Assembly: GCA_025200525.1 (NCBI GenBank)
Contig: CM045758.1
Span: forward strand, 3,960,706 to 4,024,705
DNA length: 64,000 bases
Direction of reading: 5' to 3'
From: Camellia lanceoleosa
Taxonomy: Eukaryota > Streptophyta > Magnoliopsida > Ericales > Theaceae
Below, in pieces: positions 33,751 to 46,400 of the stretch. Under the pieces are notes generated by a model. The model was not told the origin of the DNA and ran no database searches. It saw nothing but the letters and a program-made list of their open reading frames with translations. Within the stretch, counting starts at the first letter, position 1. Each line of letters begins with the position of its first letter. Both the position numbers and the translations under genes were made by a program.

Positions 33751-35280
33751 CTAACAAAAAGTTAAAATCACACATACTCTCTCTCTCTCGTACTCTCTCC
33801 ATCACATTTCTAATAAAAATAAAAAAAATTATTTTTCTCTTTTTCATTTTATTTTCATAATATATAATTTTTAATATAAAATTTTCTTTTTTATAGAATT
33901 TATATCATTGAAAATATACTTTTAAAATAAGACTACTATTAAATATATTTAATAAAAATTTAAAATAAATAAAAAGTAATTACTATATTTAGTTATGCTC
34001 AAAGTATCATTTTTAAAATATAAAAATTATTTTGATAAAAATAAACATACAAAAATCATATATTTTAAAAATTCTCAATAATAATCTTCATTCCAAAAAA
34101 AAAATATGAAAATAATGATTTTTGTGTATAGATGTAAATTTTTTATTTTGCATATATGAAAATAATCTTCATTCAATCTATGCATAGATGTAAATCAAAT
34201 ATAGAATTTTTTTATTTCATTTACAAAAATTATAAATCCGTTTGGTTAATAAAATTAAATTAAAAGTCATTATTTTTATATGTTTTTTTTTTAGAATGAA
34301 GATTGTTTTTGAGAATTTCAAAAATATATTATTTTTGTGTGTTTATTTCATCAAATTAATTTTTATATTTAAAAAATAATAATTTGAAAACATAACTAAT
34401 CATCGTAATTAATTTTTATTTATTTTAAATTTTTATTAAATATATTTAATATTAATCTCATTTTAAAGGTATATTTTTAATGATATTAATGTTATAAAAT
34501 TAAAATTTTATATTAAAAATTATATATTATGAAAATAAAATAAAAAAGATTAAAATATTTTTTTTAATTTTTTATTAGAAGAGAGAGAGAGAGAGAGAGA
34601 GTGTGTGTGTGTGTGTGTGTGTGAGTGTGTGTGTGTGTGGTGGGATGTGTGCGTGCAATGAGGGACAGAGAAGGGTTAGAGAAAGGAAATGATTCACTGT
34701 GGTGTGTTTTGAATTTTTTTTGTTTAAATAAACAAATCTGAGCCGTGTGTTTATTTATAGGCAACGTGGCTTAATCTAAACCTTCGCCCGGAGGATCGGA
34801 CGGAAATTCTTGTTGGAGAGGATCCGGACTCAACTAAAATAGTCTACTAAAATAGCAACTTCCCAAACACCCACATAATCACATTTTGCTTTTAAAAAAT
34901 AAGCTACATATTAAGTTACAACCATTTTTTTATTTAATTTTTTTGGTTCTACTACTACTACAGGATGGTGTGATATCCTGACAGTAGTATATCTGTAGGC
35001 TGAATAGAGTCCTCATTAGGATATCTTCTTTGTCATAATATTTAGATATTTAAACGTGTATTTTATATTTATGATTTATGTAATCTAACTCTTGTCAGTC
35101 TTAGAAGCATATGAAGAAACTGTGTTGGTTGATTTCTAACAGGCAACAAGATGTTAGAGCAACCGAGATCGACAAAGTGGATATGCACTCTTCCTTTCGC
35201 CCTGGTGATATTGTCAGAGCTTTAGTTGTATCCTTTAATGTTTGGTACCCCTCTACTATCATTCTACAATAAATCTGAAA

Positions 35281-35317
<37 letters not shown>

Positions 35318-36554
35318 TAAAATAAAAATTGACTATCAGTTTTGCATGAACACGCATGGATGTTTACACTAATTGGCATGACTGATGACGTACTACCTGA
35401 AATTTGGTAATATCATATGTATATGTTCAGTTTTTTTGTGTGGATGCCATTGATGGTTCTGCCAGTTGGTGGGAAAGTGCAAGGAGGAAAAACAGTGAAC
35501 TCAAGCAAGGAAAGTGCCTTTATATTTCCTTTATTTTCCCTTCTTTTAAAGTGTTGTTAAAAATCCCATTTTCTGTAGTTTCATTATTCCCCATGGTTTT
35601 TTGGTTTGTGAAACATATAAACAATATGGACTATCTCTACATCTATGCTCTTTTTATTTGAGTCTATGGCATATATTTGTCCCCTTGGGGCATCCAAGCA
35701 GCTTAGTTCACATTCCCCCAAAGAGACTCAAGTTCTAGTCTCCTTAACATAATTATGCAGAAATAAGAAAATGTATTTATGACATATAATTTAATCTAGG
35801 ACCTGTGGACCACAACATGCTTGTTGGTGTGTGTGTTTTGTCTTCTAAATATCATTAAATCAATGCAGTGGGTTACCCATGCAACTTGCATCATTAACCT
35901 GCATCTTTTTCAACTGAAGCTTTCAGGAACTTTTCCCGACTGCTAGGAATCAGGTTTGTTAATTCATGAAAATCAACTTCATTTATAAGGAATGGACAAA
36001 GTATTACTCACAATTGAGTGGATCTGTCATGCATGTAATGGGAATTCACTATATGATTCTCAATTTGACAACAATGGGTGACACCCATTGAGATTTTTTT
36101 TCCTAAGGCAAATTAATAGGATACAGTTTTGCTGAGGGTCTAATGGTATCCTGTATTTGTGTCAGTTGTATGTTCAATTACTTTCTAACCATTTGACGAT
36201 GATTGTTAGCCTTAATACTCTGCACTCTGTAAGCTCTCCCTTGGAGATGCTAGGGCATATTATCTATCGACTGCAAAAAATGAACTGGGTGTTGTATCTG
36301 CGGAAAGCCCAGCAGGTAATTCTCCCTCCCGTCCCCTTTGTATTTTGAAAATAGTACTGTTTTTTCTAACTAGTTGAATACATAATTTGCCCTAGAAAAA
36401 TATTTTTTTTTCTAGATTGTTGTGTATTAACCAGAGTTGATCTCTTGATAATATTACTATAGGTGGGACAATGGTTCCAATTAGTTGGACAGAGATGCAA
36501 TGCCCGTTGACAGGCCAAATTGAGCAGAGGAAGGTTGCTAAGGTTGGATCTTGA
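31169..36554 (+). CDS. CSL4: Exosome complex component CSL4 (198 aa)
   Basis: Exons 31169-31342, 32235-32309, 32970-33058, 35143-35227, 36234-36315 and 36463-36554 join to 597 bases with GT-AG borders throughout. CSL4 is a cap subunit of the RNA exosome, which degrades and trims RNA 3' ends in nucleus and cytoplasm; with RRP4 and RRP40 it lines the entry to the core. Residues ~10-55 form the N-terminal barrel (VTPGDVLGKATDLKAGKGAY). Residues ~65-150 form the S1 RNA-binding domain (SSFRPGDIVRALVLSLGDAR, then AYYLSTAKNELGVV). The C-terminal part (MQCPLTGQIEQRKVAKV) fits the zinc-ribbon-like end of the family. Length agrees with animal and plant CSL4 (~190-200 aa). Intron 3 carries a 1.3-kb Mutator-like element, and a 41-T run (32182-32222) precedes exon 2. 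The last codons and stop are part of a tandem duplication. Confidence 0.93.
32182..32222. repeat. Poly(T) tract in CSL4 intron 1
   Basis: A run of 41 T twelve bases upstream of the exon 2 acceptor, serving as an extreme polypyrimidine tract. Confidence 0.85.
33508..34831. mobile_element. Mutator-like MITE with ~110-bp terminal inverted repeats
   Basis: Starts GAGTCCGGATCCTCTCC and ends with its perfect inverse. Left ~33508-33615 and right ~34724-34831 match over ~110 bp with about ten differences. A perfect 9-bp target duplication AACTAAAAT lies at 33499-33507 and 34832-34840, as expected for the Mutator superfamily. The interior is AT-rich with (CT)n at 33719-33746 on one side and (GA)n(GT)n at 34580-34640 on the other, so the whole element is roughly palindromic. 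No coding content. It lies in CSL4 intron 3. Confidence 0.88.
35279..35315. repeat. (AAT)n microsatellite in CSL4 intron 4
   Basis: About twelve tandem AAT units. Confidence 0.85.
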
Positions 36555-36742
36555 TAAACCGAAATCAAGGCTTCAATGAAAGTGAAGGGTTTCTATATTT
36601 GAAGTTAGAGTAGTTTTACCATTTCTTTACTCTTTAATGGTTGCTAAGGTTGGATCTTGACAAACCAAAATCAAGGCTTCAATGAAAGTGAAGGGTTTCT
36701 ATATTTGAAGTTAGAGTAGTTTTACCGTTTCTTTACTCTTTA
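36529..36742. repeat. Tandem duplication of ~106 bp spanning the CSL4 stop codon
   Basis: The segment from 'ggttgctaaggttggatcttga' (last CSL4 codons and TGA) to 'tttctttactctttaa' occurs twice in a row, at ~36531-36636 and ~36637-36742, differing at only a few bases. The first copy supplies the stop, so the second copy is 3' UTR. Confidence 0.85.
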
Positions 36743-37910
36743 ATTTAATTTAATTTTTATCTAATACTAAGTGCAGCTTGTCCAACATCCATATAGTGTG
36801 TTCTGTTGCCTATGTCATTGATGTTAATTCAACTTCTAAAGTTTATATTTTAGAAAGCTAGAGTTGTAGTGAAGTTGGAGGAAGATGTTCTATGCTTGCT
36901 CTGTTTGCATTAGAGTGCTTGTACCCTATCTATCAAGGTGTGGAGAAAGTTGAGTAAATGATCTGTGCAACCACTGATTGTGCACTCAATCTATACATGT
37001 ATTTTTTTGACGTAAACCATGAGCATTGCAAATGATTTCTTTGTTATCTAAATCATGTTTTTATGTTCTCTCTCTCCCTCTCTCTGCGTGCGCATGTTAG
37101 CAAAAAGGAGGAAGTCTCACACTAGTCTTATTCAATGCATAAAAATTTCATAGGTGCAATACTATATTTTGTTGGTCCGAGAAAGGGGGAACCCCAGGTC
37201 ACAAACAATGCCGAACCGGTGTTTTACCATTGAACCATAGCCTTTTTTGATCATTTTTCTAGTTCATTGCAATTTTTTTTTTTATTATTTATTTATATTT
37301 TTGGTATGGAGGAGCGGGAATGCATATTAGTTTACTCATTACTCTTTTCTGTCACAATCATATGCATATATCATGAGCTAGAATCTTTTTTCCCACCAAA
37401 ATATAAGGTTGTGTTTGGATCAAAAATTGCAAAAGAGAATAATTGTGAGGGGAAAAAAAACAATGGAAGAACAAGGGAATGGAATTTTATTTTATTTTTT
37501 CTTGTTTCTTTTCTTCTACAAATTCTTTCTAGATATAAAAAGTCTTATGAAATTTGTTGTATAGACTCACCAATGATATGAAATAAAATGGTAACACTAA
37601 AATTCTCTTTTATCAAACAATCTCCTAGGACTCTTTTGATATATACAGAAGTGACATTATCAATCTCTTATATGACTGATCAGAAAATAGTCCTATTGAG
37701 GAAGTGACATTTGTCTCAAATTTGCAATCCAGGAATATTAGCAGAAAAATGTCAAAAATGAAAGCTAAGAAATGAATGTTTTCCAAAGCTGGTTGGTTGC
37801 ACACGAATAATTATCAGAAGATCCTTTCAACTTGTTAGAATCAACTTGAACGAAACATGCTCGGAATTCAGCAACAACGATGCTTGATCATGAATTGATG
37901 ATGATGAATC
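36743..37910. other. Intergenic between convergent CSL4 and the WDR26-like gene
   Basis: No gene. At ~37165-37240 the minus strand has a tRNA-like 'ggctatggttcaatggtaaa' that could be a SINE head, too short to call. Confidence 0.4.
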
Positions 37911-40720
37911 TTAGTTGATATGAGAAGCAGCCATCCATATGCGGATGGTCTTGTCATCGCTTGCTGATGCGAACATTTCGGGGCGCCTTTGATTCCAGCT
38001 TACGCAGTTCACCACCATTAAATGGCCTCTTAAAATCTTGATTGGCTCCGGGGATTCGATGTGCCAGATATAAACCTGCTCCCAAAAAACACGTATATTC
38101 ATGTGAAATTTTAACATTAGGCAGAAAGATTATTGCAAGGAAAATAAAGATTTGTCAGCTAAACATACCTGCGAGTCCTCGCTACCGCTAGCAAAAAACC
38201 TGGCATCCAACCCAAAGCAAGAATGAATCACAAACTTGATTTGCGTCCGATGCAAGCGTTTGTACGGTTCACCGAAGCTTCCGACAACATTCCACAAGTG
38301 GATCTCATGGCCGCTGAGATTCACTAGTAGCCACAAACTATCAGCAGAGACACAAACTGAAGTGATTGGCGACATCTCTGAGATAACAAACTTAGTATGC
38401 CTTCTTTGGTTCCATATTATGATGTAACTGTTATATTCTTGCGAAAAGACACAAATAAAATTCTCTCCATCGGGCGTGATAGCTAAATCAGTAATTGTGG
38501 GTTTGTTGGTTCTAACCCATCGAGTAAGCCTATTCTCATTGATTTTTAACCTGTAGATGCACTTTCTCGGTCCACAAGATCCAAAAACTATTCTTGTTGA
38601 ATCTGGAAACCAAGCACAAGAGCTCAAGATAGGGACACGAGGTTGAAATGAAAACCTCCGCACTCCAGTTTCTACATCCCATAAATTGAGAGTTTCTTCT
38701 CCACACGTGGCTAGCATGGTGTCGTCAGGACTCCAGGAGAGAAAATAAACAGGGTTTTCATGTCCGCACAGAGTACGTTCCACTGTCAAATTACCTTGCT
38801 CGGGCACCTGATTCAATTTTCAAAGAAAAGACGAGTCAAAAACTGAAAATTTTCAGTGATCAACAAGAAGCAGCTAGAAAATTGAAATCCTTTTGTGTCC
38901 TTGTCATGTAGTGTCCTTATTTGTTTGAAAATTGTCATGTGCGTTTATGTCGAATCATACCTGTCTCCTAGATAATCTATCTTACCAAGCCAAGAATCAG
39001 AGCAACACTAACACATGTACAACAATAACCATATATGTGAAACTATCCAACCCAATTTGCATTTGATGTTAAAATAGTACTAGTTGGTTCATTATTTCAC
39101 TCACATCCAAAACATTTGATTCAGAAATTCAAAACTTTATATACATGTATTGAATACCTTCCATATGATGGCTGTGCAGTCTCTTGATGCCGAGGCCAAG
39201 AATGCCCCATTATGTGAAAATTGAACAAACAGAACTTCATTCTCATGGGAATTCAATACCTGCAATGTTTTGAAAACAGCACATGTAAAATAGTTCTACA
39301 GAAGAATTATTCATCATCTGCATAGCAAAACATTGTCTTGTTTGCCATGAATGAAGATGAAAGGATCACTTGAATCTTAATCATATATACATATCTGATA
39401 TAGTTTTGATCAGCTGGTGTAAAATCAACATAAATTCTCCTATTTTGACCTTTTTTAACGTATCTGATTGTTGGCATGCTTTGTTGTGTAATCATGTTCT
39501 TCGTTTTCGTTTTGTTTTTTGTGTTTTCGAAAACACACACACACAAAATGAAGAGTTTGGAAATACCCTTTGTTTTCATATTTGTGAGAAAACAGTTTTA
39601 GAAACGTTGAAAACAATTTTTTGGTTGTTTTCTAGGAAGGGGGCATTTTCAACAACAAAAAATCTCAAAAATTATTTTCAGAAACAGTTTTCTCTGTGTT
39701 TTCTGAAAACAGGAAATGAAAACACAACCAAGCACTGCATTAGCATTTCTAGTGCTACACTACAATATAATAATAACAATAAGAAGAAATACAAAGTTTA
39801 AACATGAACAAAAAGAATTCCACAACATAATTCTGCCAATTCTCTTCAGACTTCAAGAAGCCCTTAGAAGGAAAACAAACAAGAATACAACAAATTTGGA
39901 ACCAATAGTTCATCATCTAACCAATCTTTCTATTCTAATACTCAAATCTCTTCCTATCTAACGGATTGTTATTGGATCAAATGACAAAGACTTTGATGAA
40001 ATGAAAATGGGATTCATAATAAAGTAATGTCGAATCAATCAAACAATAGAAAGAACAGAAATCAACCTGAATAGTCTGAGTTGGGATATGATCTTCGTTG
40101 GGGCAATAATGGTCCTGATAGAGAGAAATCGCATCCCGGGTATTGTGGTACCTACAAAAATACGTCTGAGTGTAAACACTCACTTCAACCAACTTCTCTA
40201 ACCTCCTATCAGACACCGCAAAAGGTGGAGGAAGCGTTATCTCCAATGCATACACCAACTCTCTTCTCATGTGACTAAGCTCTCTCATTCTGTCATCTCT
40301 AAACAACAATTCCATGCCCAATCGATCTATCCTCCTCTTTAACACGCCAAATTCAGAGTAATCTCTTCGGAGGAACCTCAAACCCGAGGCGTAATCGCCC
40401 CTCTCTGCATATTCCAAAATGCATTGTCCAAGGATGTTTTGTAGAACAGAAGCTCGATCTTCTATACTCTTGATTTGATCCTTCATTTCCTCGACAAGAA
40501 ATCGAATACTTTCTTGCCAATTTCCTTCCATGATTAGCGATTCGAGCACTGTGAATTGTGAATTCTTGCGCGAAACATTGGATTCTTGTTCCAATTGAGA
40601 TGCAGAAATGTTGAAGCCCAATGAGTAGAGACATTGAATGATCACTCTCACCAATTCATGTTTCTTTATGAGGCGGTGCCTACCAATCAACTCCACCTCC
40701 TGAGTACTTTCATCTGCCAT
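37911..40720 (-). CDS. WDR26/Gid7-type LisH-CTLH-WD40 protein (519 aa)
   Basis: Exons 40720-40067, 39259-39158, 38807-38169 and 38075-37911 join to 1560 bases, all GT-AG. Residues ~18-50 form a LisH segment (HELVRVIIQCLYSLGFNISA). Residues ~57-115 form the CTLH segment (LESLIMEGNWQESIRFLVEE), followed by a CRA-like helical part. From ~219 to the end there is a WD40 propeller, with blades such as SHENEVLFVQFSHNGAFLAS, LCGHENPVYFLSWSPDD, SGSEDSQVYIWHIESPEP and SASDDKTIRIW. This order is diagnostic of WDR26/Gid7. WDR26 is a subunit of the CTLH (GID) E3 ubiquitin ligase in animals and yeast, and plant relatives bind other CTLH subunits. Length is typical of the shorter plant paralogue group. Intron 1 (~0.8 kb) contains a 39500-39740 segment with 'gttttc/gaaaac' inverted words. 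Confidence 0.92.
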
Positions 40721-41252
40721 ATTTTCTTGAAGAATTTTCGCGGAAAATGATCAAGAAAATGAAACCCACCTAAGATTAAGATGTTTGTAACCCAATAAAC
40801 CAGTTATTCTGAGAAATTCAGCAAGACCCAGATCGCAAATAATTGCATAAGAATGCAATCAAGAAAGACCCCCGGTGAAAGAAACGAACCAGAAGACTTT
40901 GAAGAGAGAGACAGACCGAGGAGTAGAGTAGTAGAAAGGAGTGATTTGAAGCTTCGGTTGGCCAGCGGGAAAATGTGTTGTGGCAAATGCAAGTATATGT
41001 GTAGGGAAAGAGCATGTCCCTTTATAACTTAAAAAAAAAAAAAAAAAGAGGATAATTTTATAGTTTATATATCATAATTAAAAATAAAAAATCATAACTA
41101 AATACTGTAAAACATAATTAAAGATCTCATCAATCATAATTAAAATATTATCATAATTAAAAAATAAATTAATCATAATTAAAAAAAGGGATATTTAGTC
41201 AAAATCTCCTTATAATAAAATTTTAATATATTAAGGACAAGCATAAAAAAAA

Positions 41253-42157
41253 GGAAAAATTATTTATAAGTCCTATTAGGGAGACTTATGTTACATATGG
41301 TCCTACTAAAAAACTTATGTTCCCATAAGTCCTATGGAAAGTTTGTTGATACATTTACCCTCAATATTAGTTGTTAATATCATAAATAATAGTAAAACCA
41401 TATATAGGAAATTGAATGTTACCATAAATCATATCTATATAAACGTAACGTAACGTGACACCTATATAAACGTAACGTGACATATATAATCTATGGTAAC
41501 ATGTAATTTCTTAAGAAATTGCATATTACCATAGATCATATCTACATAAACGTAACGTAACACCTATGATCTATGGCAACATTCAATTTCTTATATAGGA
41601 AATTGAATGTTGCCATAGATTATATTTATATGAAACGTAACTGACACCAACATAAACCAGTAACATTTTCACATTCAATTTAAAAAAATAAAAACTCATT
41701 AAGTTTGCGAAACGTAACGTGACACGTTACATTATGTTTATGTAACTATCACGTTACGTTTATGTAAGTGTCACGTTACGTTACGTTTATGTAGGTGTCA
41801 CGTCATGTTATGTTTATGTACGATCTTGTGGAATACATTCCTATCTAAATAGGACTTAAGATTCTATAAGAAATTATACAAGGCCTCGTTTGGGAACCCT
41901 CTCTTTTAGCCAAAAAGTCAAAAAGTTACTAAATTAACCAAAAAGCCAACAACCCATACCAAAAAGTCAAAGATCCTCTTTTCTTTCTACTTTTTGCACA
42001 TCTTTTAGTAAAAAGCTAAAAATTCATCCCAAACATACTAGTTTTTTTTAGCTCATATTTTAGCTAAATAGCCAAAAAGTTACTAAATTAGCTTGTTCCC
42101 AAACGAGGCTTTAGCCTACCATAAGTGTCTGAAAAAGGACTTATAAATAAGTTTTCC
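41253..42157. mobile_element. Mutator-like MITE with ACGT-rich internal inverted repeats
   Basis: Ends GGAAAAATTATTTATAAGTCC and GGACTTATAAATAAGTTTTCC are inverted, flanked by TAAAAAAAA on both sides (41244-41252, 42158-42166). This fits a 9-bp duplication, although the sequence is low-complexity. Inside, repeated 'cgtaacgtgacac' on the left (41440-41580) face 'gtgtcacgttacg' on the right (41715-41805), forming a second inverted pair. Confidence 0.65.
41880..42112. mobile_element. MITE, family 'AAGGCCTCGTTTGGGAA', copy 3
   Basis: Left AAGGCCTCGTTTGGGAAC and right GTTCCCAAACGAGGCTTT are inverted with one mismatch, the cleanest of the three copies. It is nested in the element at 41253-42157. 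Confidence 0.75.
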
Positions 42158-43024
42158 TAAAAAAAATTTATTAAAAAGTCTAACACATATCATTATTATC
42201 AAAATACTAAGATTTAAAATAATATAATTTTTAATATAGATATCAATTTTTAATAAAATTAGCATTTTTTAAATTCTCTCATCAAAATCTATCAAATAAG
42301 ATCTATGTTGTCTGTGAAATTCTTAAAAAAATAATAATAATATTACCATCGAAATTGATGTAAACAGTAACATGTTACTCTGTTTAATAGTTATTCTGTT
42401 TGATAGCAACATGTTACTCTTTCTCACAGTAACATATTACTTTGATTCACAGTAACATGTTACTTTAACAATATTGTCCAAGGAAAAAAGAAAAAAAAGA
42501 TATTTTACTTTGTTCGTACTCAATTATGTGTTTTCACCTTAAGGGTTTATGAAGCAAAATAAATTGGGCTGTCCTTTTCACTAAATAAGGGTCCAATGAA
42601 AAAATTTTGACTAAATTTTTCTTTAAAAAAATAATATAATTATAGTGTATATAATATACCAAGGGTGTGTATAATAAAATCTCCCTTATATATATATATA
42701 TATATAAAGGATATTGTGCAAGTTATAATATTTACAGTTTTAATTATCACAAATATTATAACTCAATTTTATAAAACTCATGATTAATAAACAGAAGTAA
42801 TAATAAAAAATAAGGTATAATCACAATTTTTAAAATTATAATTAAAATAATATTGTAGTCATAAAATTATAACTAATTATAATTAAAATAATATTATAGT
42901 CATAAAATTATAACTAATACCAAAGCCAATGATAAAGGGGTGTACCACAAAATTTTCTTAAATTTAGAATTTCTTATTAGCATTACCCCATAACATTAAT
43001 ATTTAAAAGAGAAGGGAAGTGATA

Positions 43025-43175
43025 AATCCCCCGAATGGGGTCCCCCGAATCCCCCGTTTTTCTCTTTCAAGTAAAAAAAAAAAAAAAAGAAAACATAAAA
43101 TAAAAAAAAAACAATTTATCAAAAATGACAATTAGGGGGATTCGGTGCATCCCTTTTCGAGCTCCCACCCATTAC
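43025..43175. repeat. Short 'cccccgaat ... gggggattcgg' element
   Basis: 'atcccccgaatgggg' near 43026 faces 'gggggattcggtgcatcc' near 43135, followed by 'ttttcgagctcc'. The same words form the ends of the element at 54494-54953, so it is probably a small or truncated relative. Confidence 0.4.
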
Positions 43176-43441
43176 ACAAAAGAGAAAATAGAAGAAGTAG
43201 CAGGATAATGGATAATGGTGAAATTAATCCATTGGGATTCTATATATCACATCCATATATCGTCCGTGTGGGCCTCCCCAATCAGACGGCTAGCAGTGAC
43301 CCCTTAATCCAGAAATCTTTACATGTGGGGTCCATTGTTTGCTTAATCTTTCAACTTCCAAAACTACCAAAAATAAATAAATTCAGCGGCCATCACGGCA
43401 CAGAGAGGGGGAAGAGAGAGAGAGTGAAGACGACCCTGAAA

Positions 43442-46400
43442 ATGGCTTCTATTCTTCTTCAACCTCCATCCTCCACTCTCTCTTCCACCCCTACCCTCTT
43501 CTTTCTACGAAATACCCATCTTGTCCCCTCCCCAACAACCTCTCTCAAACCCTCCTCTTCTTCTTCCAAGAAACCCCTCTTCACCTTCAAGTCTCTCACT
43601 GTCCCATTTGCTCTCACTGAATCAGAAGGCTCTCCCAAATCCCTCAATGAACCAGACCCAGATTCCCAAACCCTAACCCTCCTTCAAGAACTTGCTGTAC
43701 CCATCTAATTTTTTTAAGAAATATTTCAATTTCATATAATAAAAACTTTCACCACAAGGATTTAGCTATTGGGTTTATTTATTTATTTATTTATTTTTGG
43801 TGTGTTCTTTGGCAGGATAGTTTTGATCTTCCGGTGGATTACTTTGGGCAGCTACCTCAGGATCTTCGATTGGATGTAAGTGAAGTTTCCTAATCAATTT
43901 ATGGTGTAAATTAGTTTGGGAATTTTACTTTTTAATTTTATTTTCTGTGTTTCTTTCTTATTGGAATTTGGGGAATTTTGTTTGAAAATTGTGAAGCTGA
44001 ATGATGCGGCTTTTGATCTTTCAAATGGTCCGGTCATTGATGAGGTTTGTCATTGTTTATACCTTGTTCTGTTGATTGATTCTTTTAATTAGGAAAACAT
44101 CACCCATGATACATTTATGCAAAGATCATTTACATTTATACATACATAAGTACAGTTAACGGTTACCGGTTAACGAATTATGAAGATGGATTGAATTTTA
44201 AAAACTGTTACCAGCTATTTACATTAACAGTTAACAATACGGGCATTCTTAAAAATGTTGTTATGGGAACCTCTGACGTGCGTTGCTACTCTTCGGTGAA
44301 CCTCTAACCTTCAGTCAACCCTTCCACAAAAATATTGTTACACCTTTTCAAAGGAAAAACAAAAAGAAAGAAAAGAAAGGTACAACCAAATCAGACAGTA
44401 TGCATAATAGATGAATGCAACAGTAACGTAAGAAATGTTCTAAGAGAAACAAAAATGCCATCCTGGGTTGGAAGCATCTTCCAAAATGATTTTTCTATGT
44501 TTTTTTGAATCTTCATCTGGAAAGTGGAAGGCTTGTTTGGGCTATGAAATTCTTCCTCTATTTTCTGAGGAAGGCTTCTTTGTATCGGTTTGCACGTTCC
44601 TCATATCAACTGGAAACTTATTTCTATGAGTTTGCATTTTCAGTGTGGACAAGAGCTGGGGGAGACATTGTTAAATATCTCTCGAGCGTGGGAGCAAGCT
44701 GACACGTCAACTTCCACCGCTTTGGTGGGGAAGCTTCCATTGCTCTTGAGCTCCTTGACAGGCAACTCCAAATCAGGCAAGAATAACACCACCACATTGC
44801 TCTACATGCTTAGTTTACGTGGCGGAGCCAGAAAATTAGGGTAGAGAGGACACTTATTAATTATAATTTTTTATTTTAAAAAAATTTATGAGCAACACTA
44901 AGATAATAATCATTTTATGAGATAAATTTAAACATAAAAATTATATATTCATTATTAATAAGAACAAATCAAAATTCTATAATAGTGTGGAATAGCTCTG
45001 TGTGAGATGATGATGTAAGTTTGCAATTTTAGCACAAAAAATTATGGATCAAAATTCCTAATTTAAAAAAATAAAAACACATCATTTATATCACAAATTA
45101 TTATAGAATCTATTTAATTTTTATTTGACAGAAAAATATTTAAAAGATGACATTACTTATAAATGATGTGTTTTGAATGAAAATTATTAAACAGTCTTAG
45201 AGTATCATATAACGTTATCTACGTGATGCTCAAAGCATAAAAAATCACAAATCACACTAAGTAGTATGTCAACTACTTGAAAATAATAAGTTCATTATAT
45301 CCAATCTATAATATTTTTCGCTATGCTATTGATTTAAACTACTAAATAAATAATACCACATAGGCCATGTTTGTTTGGGCGGACTGGATTAGCATTCCCA
45401 TGACTAATAGTCCTAGGACTACGAATCCGTTGGATTATGTATCCTATCTTAACTAATAGTCAAGTCTAAAATAATTAGTCCGTATTTCAATTGTTTAACC
45501 AAATATCGGATTAATAATTTTATTGGACTATTAGTCCAATCCCAAGCTCATGTCCACCCAAACAAACATGGCTATAGTGTTCACAAAGTATCAAATAATT
45601 ACTTGTTGTGAACAATATAATAAATCATTAGCCAAAGAACATGTTAAGAAAAAAAAAAAGAATACATTTTATACATGACAATAACAAAAAAAAAATTGCA
45701 AAATTGAAGGGGGGCACGTGACCCCCTCGGCCTATGCTGCCTCCGCCCCTGCTTATGACTATCATTTTTACTTTCTTCTGACTTGGGCATGTTTTTTAAG
45801 CCAATTTTTATTCTTGTTGCTCATTTAGCATTTGGCAAGCGGTTGGTATCTGCTGGAAGGAGGTTCCAATCTATGGGACAATATGGTCAAGGTGAACTAC
45901 AAAGGGTATTTTACATAATCTTTTTATACTTTTAACAATATCATTTGAATTTAAAAGTTACTAGTATATTTTCAAGAAAATCTCCAAAACTATGTTGAAA
46001 TTTTAGACTGCAGAGTACATGTGTTCTTCTTCCTTGCAGTACTACCGTAACATAAACTTCTTCACCCAAGATTTCACTTGAACTTAATATATAATATTTT
46101 AATTGATCTTGACGAGATGTCTATTCCTGGAGTAATGCTAGATACACTAATTAGTGTACCAATTAACACACTAATTAAGACACAAGATATGCATGTAGAT
46201 TCCACCACTTAATATGGTCCTAACCTAATATTGTATCTAGTTAGTGTATTAATTAGTACACTAATTAGTATTTATAGCATTACTCCTACTCTTGAGTCAC
46301 ACCGTTGATTTAAATCCTGAAATTCAGTGGTAGCATTGAAAAACTATCAATGTTATAAATTCCCATATGGTGTGATTATTTTTGGACTGCTCTGGAATGT

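Larger units (their letters stand above)
40721..43441. other. Intergenic between divergent genes
   Basis: No gene supported. Both promoters should lie here. The region contains a Mutator-like MITE (41253-42157) with a smaller MITE inside it, an AT-rich middle, a (TA)n run at ~42691 and a short G/C-rich 'cccccgaat' segment at 43025-43175. Confidence 0.5.

Noticed and set aside
37165..37240. tRNA-like segment on the minus strand
   Set aside because: No acceptor stem pairing or complete cloverleaf could be drawn; at most a SINE trace.
43145..43441. Upstream in-frame ATG as start of the 314-aa protein
   Set aside because: The added 99 residues look like translated UTR and would displace the transit peptide from the N terminus.
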